The notes under the pieces are model-generated. The model worked only from the letters and a program-made list of their open reading frames with translations. It was not told where the DNA came from and did no database searches. The translations under genes were made by a program, and so were the position numbers. Below are positions 51,495 through 61,800 of a stretch of DNA of 64,000 nt, in pieces (the stretch's first letter is position 1; each line of letters begins with the position of its first letter). Source of the DNA: COMBO-56-21 sp963705355. GTDB lineage: Archaea > Thermoplasmatota > Thermoplasmata > UBA10834. The DNA is taken from positions 1,364,001-1,428,000 of the forward strand of contig OY970070.1 of NCBI GenBank assembly GCA_963705355.1. The letters run 5' to 3'.

Positions 51495-52493
51495 ATGAAT
51501 TTGTCCCCCCAGCACGCAAGCTATTGTGCACACTCGACCGACAACCGAATCAAGCGATCAAAGCGGTGGGACAACGACGAGGGCGTCGCCGCGACGATCG
51601 GTACAATCATGTCGCTGCTTGTTTTCCTCACGGCCTTTGGGATGTTCACGAATCAGTTCGTCCCTGTTTGGATGAGCGACAACGAGAGCACGCATATGTC
51701 GCAGGCACTTCAGCAGTTCACGACCATCAAGTCATCGATCGACATCGCGATCTCCAATAACGCCAACAGCAGGATCGCCCCGACGCCGGTCTTCGTGCCG
51801 GTCACTTTGAGCTCTAGCGGCATACCCGTCTTTGCCGCGGCAACAGCCGGCATCCTCATTTTCACGCCAAGCGGAGTAAACACGCGTCCGTCGTTCAACG
51901 TGACTTACGCCTACGTGGCGGGAGGAATCCGGAACCAACTGAGCCCGGCGAATGATGGGAAGTCCGGAGGCGACCTGGATCTCTGGTGCCCGAACAGATA
52001 CTTCGTCGAGCAGCACCTGATATACGAGAATGGCGCGGTGATATTGAACCAGACCGATGGTGAGTTTATCATAGCTGGGCCACAGTTCCTCGTCAAGGAC
52101 GTCGGCACTGGGGGAACTCCGAACAGGGTTCTGCAAATCACACAGATAACGCTTCAGGGTTCCAACGTGACCATTGGAGGGACCGGGTCAAAGGGAGTGA
52201 CTGCGAACCTGAAATATGCCGATACGAAGACTTACCAGAACGCAAGCGGGGCCACTGTGACGATACAAATCGTCTCCAAGCACGGCATGGCCTGGTCGAG
52301 ATACTTCAATAGCACGCTGAACGGCACGGCGGGCATGACCTTCAAAAACGGATACAACATCACGACGACCCTGAAGAGTTTCTCTGACAAGACTCGCAAC
52401 TACTACATCATCAGCATAACGATCGATCGCATCATGATCGTTGATCACACGAAGGCGACGGTCGCTTTGACGATCGGAGAGCTCGGACTTTAG
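51495..52493 (+). CDS. Pilin-like secreted protein with type IV-type signal
   Basis: A 332-residue protein. After a basic, polar start (NRIKRSKRWDNDEGVAATIG) a hydrophobic helix follows (TIMSLLVFLTAFGMFTNQFV). This is the class III (prepilin) layout of charged residues then a helix that archaeal pilins and archaellins use, cleaved by a PibD-like peptidase before or near the DEG. The remaining 270 residues are outside, rich in Ser/Thr/Asn with several N-x-S/T sites, compatible with glycosylation. First gene of the operon with the Tad-like ATPases and membrane platforms. It may be a pilin or a secreted pseudopilin. Confidence 0.75.
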   Translation: MNLSPQHASYCAHSTDNRIKRSKRWDNDEGVAATIGTIMSLLVFLTAFGMFTNQFVPVWMSDNESTHMSQALQQFTTIKSSIDIAISNNANSRIAPTPVFVPVTLSSSGIPVFAAATAGILIFTPSGVNTRPSFNVTYAYVAGGIRNQLSPANDGKSGGDLDLWCPNRYFVEQHLIYENGAVILNQTDGEFIIAGPQFLVKDVGTGGTPNRVLQITQITLQGSNVTIGGTGSKGVTANLKYADTKTYQNASGATVTIQIVSKHGMAWSRYFNSTLNGTAGMTFKNGYNITTTLKSFSDKTRNYYIISITIDRIMIVDHTKATVALTIGELGL

Positions 52494-52504
52494 GAGGATT
52501 ACCC

Positions 52505-54265
52505 ATGGCTGAGGCTCAAACAAAGATGAAACACGATGTCGACATCAAGACTCCCAAGATGCCACTGGGCGCAAGGCTCTATCAGGGGTGGGTCGGTGTA
52601 ATCAGCAGGCTGAAGTCGAACCCCATCGACGTGAAATCGCCGAGAGGAGCGGCTGCAAGAAAGCGCGACTGGAGCCATGGCAGGGGATCCATCTACACTT
52701 CGATTCCGTCGATCACCGATACAAACATCCAGGAAATAGGATTCTACGGCTCTGTGGAGCCCTTCAGCTACATAAGGGCGACATACAACAGCGATACGAG
52801 CGAGTATCTTCTGAGCATCATAGAACCCACGCTGACAGAGGACGAAGAGAAACTTCTCGACCTAATCAAAGAGACCCTGGAGAAAACCCTTGAGTACGAG
52901 TGGGAAAAGCTCAGCTTCATGGACAAGAAGACATACCTCGAGAAGAGCGTCGACAGCTACATCAAGTCGAGGGGCATCAGCATCGAACCAGTTTCGAAGG
53001 ACAAGGTCACCTACTTCATCGCGAGAGACTTCGTCGGGTACGGAACGATCGATGCGCTCATGAACGACACACATATCGAAGACGTGTCGTGCGACGGTGT
53101 CGGCATTCCGCTGTTCGTTTTCCACAATAAGTACGAGTCTATCAAGACGAACATCCAGTTCGCCGACGAGAACGTCCTGAACTCGTTCGTCATCAACCTG
53201 GGTCAGAGATGCGGCAAGCAGCTTTCGGTCTCGAACCCGATCCTCGATGGCACGACCCCCGAAGGCCACAGAGTGCAGGCGACATACGCGAGAGAAGTCA
53301 CGACGAGAGGGGCCTCATTCACGATCAGGCGGTTCAAGGAGAAGCCGTTCACGCCAGTGGAATTGATCAAGTACGGCACGGCTTCGCCTGAGATCGTCGC
53401 GTACCTGTGGTTGGGCGTGGAGCACGGCGAGTCCGCAATCATCTGTGGAGGCACTGCGAGCGGCAAGACGGCCACACTGAACGCAATGTCGCTGTTCATA
53501 CCTCCTGGCGCCAAGGTCGTCTCGATGGAGGACACCAGAGAGATCAATCTGCCGCACGAGAACTGGATACCGGGTACCACTAGATCGGGCGTCGGAGAGC
53601 GCGGAGCTGACGGGAAGGCCGCTGGCGAGATTGACATGTACGACCTCGTCAGGGCTGCTTTGAGACAAAGGCCCAACTACATCATCGTCGGTGAGGTCAG
53701 AGGCAAGGAGACCTACACGATGTTCCAAGCGATGGCTACGGGCCACACCACCTTCTCCACGATGCACGCCGACAGCGTCAAGGGCATGGTGAACAGGCTG
53801 GAGAACCCGCCCATCAACTGTCCAAGGATACTGCTCACGGCCCTCAGGAACGTGATCATCCAGACCCATGCAAGGGTTGGGATGGACATGGTCAGGCGTA
53901 TCAAGCAGCTGATCGAGATCGTCGGTTTCGAACCGGAGACGAACGAGCTCATCAGCAACACCGTGTACGAGTGGGACCAGGCAACTGACAAGTTCATCTA
54001 CAAGGGCCACAGCTTCCTGTTCGACAAGATCATGGAGATGAAGAACCTGACCCACGAAGAGCTCCTCCAGGAGTTCGAGCGGAGGGTCGACATAGTGAAG
54101 TACATGGTCTCGAAGGACATCGAAGACCACAGGGAGATCTGGGGGCTCATTCGGGAATACTACAAGGACTCGAAAGGCACGACTGAGATGGTCAGGAAGG
54201 CGCTGTACGGCTCCGCCCCGAATCCCGACCAGACCATAACGCCCGGAGGTGAGGTCGCTGCCTGA
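52505..54265 (+). CDS. Type IV pilus/Tad secretion ATPase 1 (GspE/TadA/ArlI-like)
   Basis: A 586-residue cytoplasmic hexameric ATPase that powers pilus assembly. The C-terminal motor has Walker A GGTASGKT at 315-322, the Asp-box VVSMEDTREINLP, Walker B-like IIVGEVRGKE and the His-box TGHTTFSTMHADSV. The N-terminal part (about 1-180) is the usual TadA/ArlI N-domain. Preceded by 11 bp from the pilin-like gene and overlapping the next membrane gene by 17 bp. A paralogue is at 56222. Confidence 0.94.
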   Translation: MAEAQTKMKHDVDIKTPKMPLGARLYQGWVGVISRLKSNPIDVKSPRGAAARKRDWSHGRGSIYTSIPSITDTNIQEIGFYGSVEPFSYIRATYNSDTSEYLLSIIEPTLTEDEEKLLDLIKETLEKTLEYEWEKLSFMDKKTYLEKSVDSYIKSRGISIEPVSKDKVTYFIARDFVGYGTIDALMNDTHIEDVSCDGVGIPLFVFHNKYESIKTNIQFADENVLNSFVINLGQRCGKQLSVSNPILDGTTPEGHRVQATYAREVTTRGASFTIRRFKEKPFTPVELIKYGTASPEIVAYLWLGVEHGESAIICGGTASGKTATLNAMSLFIPPGAKVVSMEDTREINLPHENWIPGTTRSGVGERGADGKAAGEIDMYDLVRAALRQRPNYIIVGEVRGKETYTMFQAMATGHTTFSTMHADSVKGMVNRLENPPINCPRILLTALRNVIIQTHARVGMDMVRRIKQLIEIVGFEPETNELISNTVYEWDQATDKFIYKGHSFLFDKIMEMKNLTHEELLQEFERRVDIVKYMVSKDIEDHREIWGLIREYYKDSKGTTEMVRKALYGSAPNPDQTITPGGEVAA

Positions 54266-55286
54266 AGTAGGAGACGATTTCAGACGCGTCGAGGTGAAGA
54301 GAGTACAGTACCTCAAGACGAAGATCGCGCAACCGGGCGAGACCCTAGGCCCGCATGCGGTCAGGCTTCTGAAAGGGGCAGTTCCCGAGTACATCAAGCT
54401 CTCGCCGTTCCAGGACCTCGCATGGAGGATGATGGGCAAGAGGGCGAAGACCAAGGCGGCAACGCTGCAGCAGCTCGACGACTTGCTCCTGAAGGCACAC
54501 ATGAAGATAAGGCCGGAGGAGTACCTTGCCTATGTGTACATGGCCACGCTCGTAGCTGCCATCGTGGGCGTCGGTGTCGGTATCGGTGTCGGCGTGGTCC
54601 TGTTCGGGCTGATCGGCGTCTCGGTTGTCCTGAGGGCTCTCGTGGCAGTCGTCTCCATAGCCCTGCTGCCATTCATGGCTTACTTCCTGCTGATAGGCAC
54701 CCCTGGTTCTAGGGCTAAGTCACGCGGAAGAGATATTGAGAAGAGGATCGCCGCTGCGATGAGCTTCATCTCGGCGATGGCCTCTGCTGATGTCAACATA
54801 GATGTCATATTCAAGGAACTGTCAAGACAGAAGGTCTACGGGGAGATCTCCCAGGAGGCGGCGTGGATAACGAGGGACACGGAGCTCCTCGGGTCGGACA
54901 TCCTGACCGCCATCAAGAAGGCTGCGCGGAGGTCCCCGTCCGCCAAGTTCCAGGACTTCCTGCAGGGTGTGATCACGACATCCACGTCTGGAGGCCAGCT
55001 GAAGCCGTACTTCCTTCTGAAGGCGGATGAGTACCAGAAGGAGAACAAGCTTGCGCTCAAGTCTCAGATGGAGACCCTGGGTATGCTCGCAGAGTCCTTC
55101 GTCACAGTCGTCGTCGCGTTTCCCCTGTTCCTGGTGCTCATAATGGCCATCATGGCAATCGTCGGTGGCGGAGATCCCGACTTCATGGTCCTGATGCTCT
55201 ATGTGGTCGTGCTGGGGATGATTCCAATCTCCCAGTTCGGGTTCATATTCGTTATCTGGAACATGTCAAAGGAGAGTGCGATGTAG
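54249..55286 (+). CDS. Tad/archaellum-type membrane platform protein 1 (TadC/ArlJ-like)
   Basis: A 345-residue protein of the T2SF fold. A hydrophobic pair near 93-145 (VYMATLVAAIVGVGVGIGVG, VVSIALLPFMAYFLLIG) and another pair at the end (VTVVVAFPLFLVLIMAIMAI, MLYVVVLGMIPISQFGFIFV) flank a cytoplasmic domain that includes AAMSFISAMASADVNIDVIF. It anchors the ATPase to the membrane. The start is GTG 54249, overlapping the ATPase stop. Followed by a 0-bp junction to the second platform gene. Confidence 0.9.
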   Translation: MRSLPEVGDDFRRVEVKRVQYLKTKIAQPGETLGPHAVRLLKGAVPEYIKLSPFQDLAWRMMGKRAKTKAATLQQLDDLLLKAHMKIRPEEYLAYVYMATLVAAIVGVGVGIGVGVVLFGLIGVSVVLRALVAVVSIALLPFMAYFLLIGTPGSRAKSRGRDIEKRIAAAMSFISAMASADVNIDVIFKELSRQKVYGEISQEAAWITRDTELLGSDILTAIKKAARRSPSAKFQDFLQGVITTSTSGGQLKPYFLLKADEYQKENKLALKSQMETLGMLAESFVTVVVAFPLFLVLIMAIMAIVGGGDPDFMVLMLYVVVLGMIPISQFGFIFVIWNMSKESAM

Positions 55287-56216
55287 ATGGCCCAGGGATC
55301 AAAGACCGAACAGGAGAGGGAGAAGGCGCTCAAGAGGATACTCGCGACCGAGAAGGCCGACCTCACGAAAACCATCATCGGCATTTCGATCGGATTCACG
55401 GCGTTGTTCATCTTCTTGGCGGTCATCGACGGCATCGGGAGCGTCAGCATACCTTTCGATCCCGTGGACTACGGCATCTTCGGGATGCTGGCGATGATCG
55501 GCCCGATTGGCTTCTACATGAGCGCCAAGGAGAAGCGGGTGAGGGAGATCGAGACAAGGCTGCCCGACTTTCTGAGAGATGTAGCAGAGGCTGGGAGGTT
55601 CGGTATGACCCTGGCGGACGCCATAGTCATAGCATCGTCCGGCAGATATGGGAGACTCACCCCCGAGATTAAGAAGATGGCCGCACAGATCGAGTGGGGC
55701 GTGCCCGCATCTGAGGCGATCAAGCTCTTCTCCGAGAGGGTCAAGACGCCCTTGGTCAACAGGATGGCCTCGATAATCATGAAGGCGAACGATGCGGGAG
55801 GCAACGTAGCGGACGTCCTGAGCATGGTCTCGCATGATGCCAAGGAGACCATCCTGACGCAAGATGAGAGGGGCGTCACGATGCAGACCTACGTCCTCGT
55901 TGTGTACATCTCCTTCTTCGTGTTCATCGCCACGATCCTGATCCTGCAGGGACAGTTCCTGCCGAAGATGGAGCAGGCTGGCAAGCAGGTCAGCGCCGCT
56001 GCCGAGAAGCAGGGCGTCGGTGAGATACCGGGTGTCAGCATACACGCGAACATCATTCCCACGATCTCATTCATATTCCTGCTGTCCGTCATAGTGCACG
56101 CAGTCGGTGACGGGCTCCTCGCAGGCGTGATCCAGAAAGGAAGCATACCGATCGGAATGAGGCACAGCTTCATCATGCTGCTGGCTGGCTTCATATCGCT
56201 CAGGATAATCGGGTGA
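55287..56216 (+). CDS. Tad/archaellum-type membrane platform protein 2 (TadC-like)
   Basis: A 309-residue second T2SF protein, with transmembrane segments near 28-48 and 60-78 (IIGISIGFTALFIFLAVID, FGMLAMIGPIGFYMSA) and again from about 200 and 250-305. The cytoplasmic segment RLPDFLRDVAEAGRFGMTLA and ANDAGGNVADVLSMVSHDA is typical. The ATG follows the previous stop directly. Two platforms in a row (TadB/TadC style) fit a Tad-type machine. Confidence 0.9.
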   Translation: MAQGSKTEQEREKALKRILATEKADLTKTIIGISIGFTALFIFLAVIDGIGSVSIPFDPVDYGIFGMLAMIGPIGFYMSAKEKRVREIETRLPDFLRDVAEAGRFGMTLADAIVIASSGRYGRLTPEIKKMAAQIEWGVPASEAIKLFSERVKTPLVNRMASIIMKANDAGGNVADVLSMVSHDAKETILTQDERGVTMQTYVLVVYISFFVFIATILILQGQFLPKMEQAGKQVSAAAEKQGVGEIPGVSIHANIIPTISFIFLLSVIVHAVGDGLLAGVIQKGSIPIGMRHSFIMLLAGFISLRIIG

Positions 56217-56221
56217 ACAAG

Positions 56222-57937
56222 ATGACAGAGACTGAGCAACTGAAGATGCCAGCGGAGGTCGGAGCGGAGGGGGCCGCGAAGGAGGAGAAGAAGAAAGGAC
56301 CCGGCTTCATGTCGGCATACTACAACTTCCTACTGAAGCTGAAACCCAAGCCGATGCTGGTCGCGCTCACGAAGAACGAGGCCGGCATGGACATGTCGAG
56401 GATCACCGATATCCCGAAGATATCCGAGCCGAACATCGACGAAGTCGAGATAGTCCCGATCAAGCAGAACTACGCGTATGTCAGGATCAAATACGACAAC
56501 AAGACGAACGAGTACCTCTATGAGGTCATAGAGCCGAAGCTCCTGGAGGACGAGAAGGACATCCTCGCGCTCCTCAAGGAGACCCTAGTCGCCTCCGTCG
56601 AGAGGACGACGGAGAGCAAGCCTGAGGACAAGGAGAAGACGCTCAGGCGAATAGTCGAACGGCTGATGGTCCAGCTGAGCATCACGCTCCACCCGATCTC
56701 GAAGGAGAGGGTGATGTACTATGTCCTCAGAGACTTCGTCGGCTACGGCGTGATCAACGCGATGATGAACGACGCGAACGTCGAGGACTGCTCGTGCGAC
56801 GGCGTTGGTGTTCCGTTCTACATTTACCACCGGAAGTACGGTTCGATCAGATCCAACCTCAGGTTCGACAAGGAACCGGAACTGGACGGGTACGTTGTGT
56901 GGCTGGCCCAGAAGTGCGGAAAGCACATCTCGGTCGCGAGCCCAATGCTCGATGCTACCATCCCGGACGGCTCGAGGCTGCAGGCCACTCTCGGAAAGCA
57001 CGTGACGAAGAGGGGCTCTTCGTTCACCATCAGGCGTTTCAGGGAGAACCCTTTCACGCCCCTGGACCTGCTCAAGTTCAAGACCATGAGCACGGAGATG
57101 ATGGCGTACCTTTGGCTCTCCATCGAGCACGGTCAGTCCATGCTCGTGTGCGGCGGTACTGCCAGCGGCAAGACAACAACGCTCAACGCCGTCCTGCTGT
57201 TCATCCCTCCGCAGATGAAGATCGTCTCGATCGAAGACACAAGGGAGCTGAACCTGCCCCATGAGAACTGGGTCCCCGGTCTGACCAGGGAAGGCTTCGG
57301 AGGGAAGAGCGCGTACACGGGACGGGCCACAGGCGAGATAGACATGTTCGACCTGCTCACGTCAGCCATGAGGCAGAGACCCCAGTACCTGATGGTCGGT
57401 GAGGTCAGAGGCAAAGAGGCGTACGTCGTCTTCCAGGCAATGGCCACCGGCAAGACCTGCTACTCGACATTCCACGCGGAGGATGTCCAGGCGATGGTCC
57501 ACAGGATGGAGAACGACCCGATCAACCTGCCAAGAGCGTTGATAACCGCCCTCAACGTCGTGCTCCTGCAGGCGCAGGTCAAGGTGGGCACAAAGATGAC
57601 CAGGCGCGTGAAGTCGCTCACGGAGATCGTCGGCATAGACCCGGAGACCAACGAGCTCATCACAAACTCCGTGTACACTTGGAACCCAGCGGATGACACA
57701 TTCAACTACAGCGGCCACAGCTACGTGTACGAGAAGGTCCGGATGGCGAGGAACTGGTCTCCCAGGGAGATGGAGAGGGAGATCAAGAGGCGCGTGGACA
57801 TCCTCGAGTACATGAAGAAGATCGGCATGGACAACCATCGCAAGGTGGCCACGATCATCTCGGCCTACTACAAGGACCCGGAGAAGGTCATGAAAGTGGT
57901 CAGGGCGAAGCTCGCCGAGGGCGCTGAGAGGATCTGA
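56222..57937 (+). CDS. Type IV pilus/Tad secretion ATPase 2 (GspE/TadA/ArlI-like)
   Basis: A 571-residue paralogue of the ATPase at 52505. Walker A GGTASGKT is at 311-318, with IVSIEDTRELNLP, MVGEVRGKEAYVVFQ and TGKTCYSTFHAEDV. Note that the His-box region reads GKTCYSTFH where the first copy reads GHTTFSTMH. The N-terminus is a charged linker (LKMPAEVGAEGAAKEEKKKG). The start ATG 56222 is preferred over GTG 56213 because of GGTGA upstream. Last gene of the operon pilin, ATPase 1, platform 1, platform 2, ATPase 2. Confidence 0.93.
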   Translation: MTETEQLKMPAEVGAEGAAKEEKKKGPGFMSAYYNFLLKLKPKPMLVALTKNEAGMDMSRITDIPKISEPNIDEVEIVPIKQNYAYVRIKYDNKTNEYLYEVIEPKLLEDEKDILALLKETLVASVERTTESKPEDKEKTLRRIVERLMVQLSITLHPISKERVMYYVLRDFVGYGVINAMMNDANVEDCSCDGVGVPFYIYHRKYGSIRSNLRFDKEPELDGYVVWLAQKCGKHISVASPMLDATIPDGSRLQATLGKHVTKRGSSFTIRRFRENPFTPLDLLKFKTMSTEMMAYLWLSIEHGQSMLVCGGTASGKTTTLNAVLLFIPPQMKIVSIEDTRELNLPHENWVPGLTREGFGGKSAYTGRATGEIDMFDLLTSAMRQRPQYLMVGEVRGKEAYVVFQAMATGKTCYSTFHAEDVQAMVHRMENDPINLPRALITALNVVLLQAQVKVGTKMTRRVKSLTEIVGIDPETNELITNSVYTWNPADDTFNYSGHSYVYEKVRMARNWSPREMEREIKRRVDILEYMKKIGMDNHRKVATIISAYYKDPEKVMKVVRAKLAEGAERI

Positions 57938-57952
57938 GCCGTCGAATCGGAA

Positions 57953-58711
57953 TCATGTCATCTTGAAGCCGCGAAGCTTCAACTGATTTAGCAACTCCGT
58001 TGGCTTCGGATACCATTGCCCCCACTTTCTGCAGATGTGCTCCGTCCAGTTGTAGTCGGCGTAACTGTAGCTCTCCTTGCGACCTCGCTCTAGCTTGATC
58101 TTCGCTTTGTTCCTTCGATAATAGTCCTGCTCAAGATAGCCTTCGTCCATCTGTCTCATGGCCCTCGAGACAATATCATCGTCCAATGCCGGATACTTGT
58201 CCTCGAACAATGTGAACTCGATCGGATATCGCGGCCTCGGGGGCGGGTCCTCGGCGGGATGACCCATAGCCAGCTGGACGAGCGGAAACACTCTCTTGGG
58301 CAGTTCGTATTCCTCGGCTATTCTGTCTGCCTTGTACATTGCGAATCCCAGGAAGCAGCTCCCGAGGCCAAGGCTCCGTGCTGCGATGACCATGTTCTCT
58401 GCCATGAGCACAGCATCCTCGATCCCGAAAATCAACAGAGTCAGGTCATTCGTAGCCATTTTCCATCCTCTTCTGGCCATTATGAGCTCGAACTTGTGGG
58501 AGTCGATGCATATGGTGAAGAGAAGAGGCGCCCGGAACGGATTCTGCATCGCCTCCCGCGAAAGCAGAACGCTGTACATCTGGGACGCGAATGGAGCTTG
58601 CTGGCCGGCCCTGACGATAATCTTCACGATGTAATCAGATGGCGCCTCGGATTTGTACTTCCTTATCGATCTGTGGTCCAAAATCGTCTTGATAACCTGA
58701 TTATGTCGCAT
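57953..58711 (-). CDS. Nitroreductase-family protein, larger type
   Basis: A 252-residue FMN-fold protein. The core (about 1-165) shows IKTILDHRSIRKYKSEAPSD, IVRAGQQAPFASQMYSVLLS, ENMVIAARSLGLGSCFLGFA and FPLVQLAMGHPAEDPPPRPR. A C-terminal region of about 80 residues (YPALDDDIVSRAMRQMDEGY, EHICRKWGQW) goes beyond the usual length. It may be NfsA-like; the substrate is unknown. It ends 15 bp from the second ATPase gene, tail to tail. Confidence 0.8.
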   Translation of the reverse strand: MRHNQVIKTILDHRSIRKYKSEAPSDYIVKIIVRAGQQAPFASQMYSVLLSREAMQNPFRAPLLFTICIDSHKFELIMARRGWKMATNDLTLLIFGIEDAVLMAENMVIAARSLGLGSCFLGFAMYKADRIAEEYELPKRVFPLVQLAMGHPAEDPPPRPRYPIEFTLFEDKYPALDDDIVSRAMRQMDEGYLEQDYYRRNKAKIKLERGRKESYSYADYNWTEHICRKWGQWYPKPTELLNQLKLRGFKMT

Positions 58712-58836
58712 GCTCCCCTCTGTTCTCGGTCATCGCAATCAGAGATATTCTACTCTTGCATCGACGTAGATTGGGCTCAGAAACAAGAATGGAAATGAAA
58801 ACAAGGTAAATGGTTTTCCAGGGTTTGAGGCGGGGC

Positions 58837-61800
58837 CTACTGGTTGTTCTCCTCTTCCTTCTCCCCGCCCTCTTTCTCCTCGGTGCCCACGGGCGTCTTG
58901 ATGATCTTCTTAGGCACGACCTTGCGGTCGACAGGCCGCCTGATGACCATCCTCGGGGCCACGACCGGCGGCGCAATCCCTGCCTGAGCTGGCCTTTCCT
59001 CTGCCGGGGCTGCAGGCGGAGGCCCTTTCTTCTCGGCCGGGGGCGCTGCCTTGGCCGCTCCGAACACGGTGCCGCACTTGTGGCATACTGTCGCCTCCTT
59101 CGGGTTCAGCGTGCCGCAGACCGGGCACGGGATGGGGCCTTCCTTCTTCTCCTCTTCTTTCGCCAGCCAGTCCTCGAACGTGATGTATCCGGGCTGCGTC
59201 TTCCACCAGGCATCAAAGGCCTTCTCGCTGTACTTCTTTCCAAGCTCCGGCTTGGCGAGCTCGCGGTACTTGGAGACCATCTCGTCGTATTCGCTCCTCA
59301 TGCGCTCCATGTAGTCCGCCTCCTCCTCAGCCTCGCCCACGAACTTGACGCCGCAGTTCGGACACTCCACGGAATCAGCGGGTATCCACGCGCCGCACTC
59401 AGAGCACTTCATGGTCCCAGCTTCGAACTCAACGCCGCACTTGGGACATCTCTTGCTCGCAGCCGGTATGAACGCGCCGCATTCGCCGCACTCGACAAGC
59501 TTGCCGAGGCCGTAGATGTACGTGTACACGAAGAAGCCCACGACCACGCCCACGACGGCGACGATGATCACTATCCAGAGCCAGAACGGGAACAGTTCGC
59601 CGGATACAGCCGCGCCGACGTGGATTGTCGCAATGCTGTCGTAGTTCGTCGTGCCTATGACCACGCGCATCCCGTACGAACCGGTTGTGAGATCGGACGG
59701 TATCCACAGGAGCACAACCGTGCTTCCAGTTTCATCAGTCGTCTCCACTGAGCTGTTGGTCTTCGGAATGACCTCCCTCGTGGTTGGGTTGATGAGCCAA
59801 CACACAACGCCCGGCAGACCCTTGACTCCTTCGCTAGTGCCATTGTATTTGACTAAGGCGCTGATCACCATCATGTCGCCTGCATTGTACTCTGTGGCAT
59901 CGGTAGTGATCTCCACGGAAGCATCAAGCGGCAGCAAGGTGAAGTTCAGCACCGCGAAGTTGTTGGACTCGTCTGGCTCTGCAATCAGGTTCGGCGCATC
60001 AACCCACGCCCATACCCTGTACTCGCCTACGGTCGTCAGGTTGAGCGTCCAGGGAACCGACACCAGCAAGGTGTTTGCCGTCGCGTTCCTGGGGACGGTG
60101 TAGTCCGTCCCTCTTTGGAGCGTGTGGTTGTACGTGCCGGCAAGGTTGCGGACGCCCACCTGCACATCAACACTCGTTGCGCTGCTTCCACCGAGGTTGT
60201 GGATGATGACATAGATCGTCAATTGGCGTCCGAACATCTCTCCCGTGACGTTCTGAGTGCCCTTCTGAACATAGATGTCGTGCACAGTGTCAGAGACGAC
60301 GACTGCCAGGTCAGGCCTCACATCCAGAATCGTTATCGGAAGTTCGAGCAGGTTGTTGGCATACGTTTTCTCGGTTGGAGTGTGAGACGGGTTGGCGACC
60401 AATGTTAGAGTCGCATCTGTCCTCGCATTTAGGAACGGAGCGGTGAACGACACATCGACCTCGACACTGCCGCTCAAATCGGTCAGCGAGACGCCATCTA
60501 GATGCCAGTTAACGATCATCCTATTTCCAGCATAATCGACCCAGAGTTCTCCCGACGGGTTCGAGACCGGCGCCTTGTTTAGGTTCTTTAATGCCGCGGT
60601 AACGATGACAAGGTTGCCCCCGGCAACTGAGCCCGAAGGCGACACGGACATTGCGGAGAGGTCCAGGTCCGGATAATCGAGCACCTCGATTGGCACAGAA
60701 GCGTTGTTATTCCCGTAATCCAATTCCACGATTGCCCAAGGCCACGGATTAGCTTGGACAAGAATCGCATGGAATTTCTCGGGGTTCTTTTTAGGCGTCC
60801 ACTGGACAGAGGCCGTTGCCGCGCCCCCCGCGGGCACTGAGACCGTCGCATTGGCAATGGGCTCACCGTCATCTGAGAAATTAACCCGGACATTCAACAC
60901 CGTTAAGGCACCAATGTTGTGCACATACGCGTTCAGAGTGACCGTGCTGTTAACAATCACTGGAGCTGTCGACGTGAATATCTCTCGGGCACCCTCCGGT
61001 CCAGCGAACACGTAGAGATCCGGCAGACTCTGGACGGTCACGAAGCCGTAGCCAGTCCTGACAAGAGTTGCGTTAGGTTGAAGGATCAGGTTCAGAGGAT
61101 CGATCCAGACGATCAGCCTATGCTCATTCGGAGCGACAAGGCCGCCGGCAATCCAGTGAGTCTGCACATCAACATATTCTCCCGGTCTGATCATCGGCAC
61201 AGTCGCGGTCCCAAAGAGTCGCGATTCGGCAATCACGCTAGTGTTCTGCTCGTCGTCATAGAAGTTGACCGTCACGTTGTACGCGTACGATGCACCATCA
61301 TTGTAAATCCTGGCGTACACGGTCACATCGTCGCCTGGTCTGGGATTAGCATTGCTTGTCCAGACAGGATAGGGAGGCGACAATGTCTGGTGCAGGGTCA
61401 GGTCTGGAAGTACAGGGTTCAGAACTGTACCAGGTATGGGCATGGTGGCATACGTCGCATTCTTCTCGAGCGGCTCCGAATAAGGCAAAACCCCCACGAA
61501 GATATCCTGAGAAGCAGAATAGGTTGTTCCGTGATGCGTGTAGTTTCCGCTAACCCGGTAGTTGCCTACATATCGGTATGGCGGACCAGCAGACGTCAGT
61601 ATCGAAGCGAGGGAGTTCACCTTCGCAACGCCCAACGAATCCATCGCCTCGCTGGAGACGGCGGACCCATTCTGAACCCCTGGAATCCAAGCAGGATACG
61701 AATGAGTGGTCACGAGTGCGCCCGGAAGTGGCTTTCCAGCGGCGTCAAGTACTGTCACATGTATCCATCTGTAGATGAAGGCCAGCGCGTTTCTCTCGAC

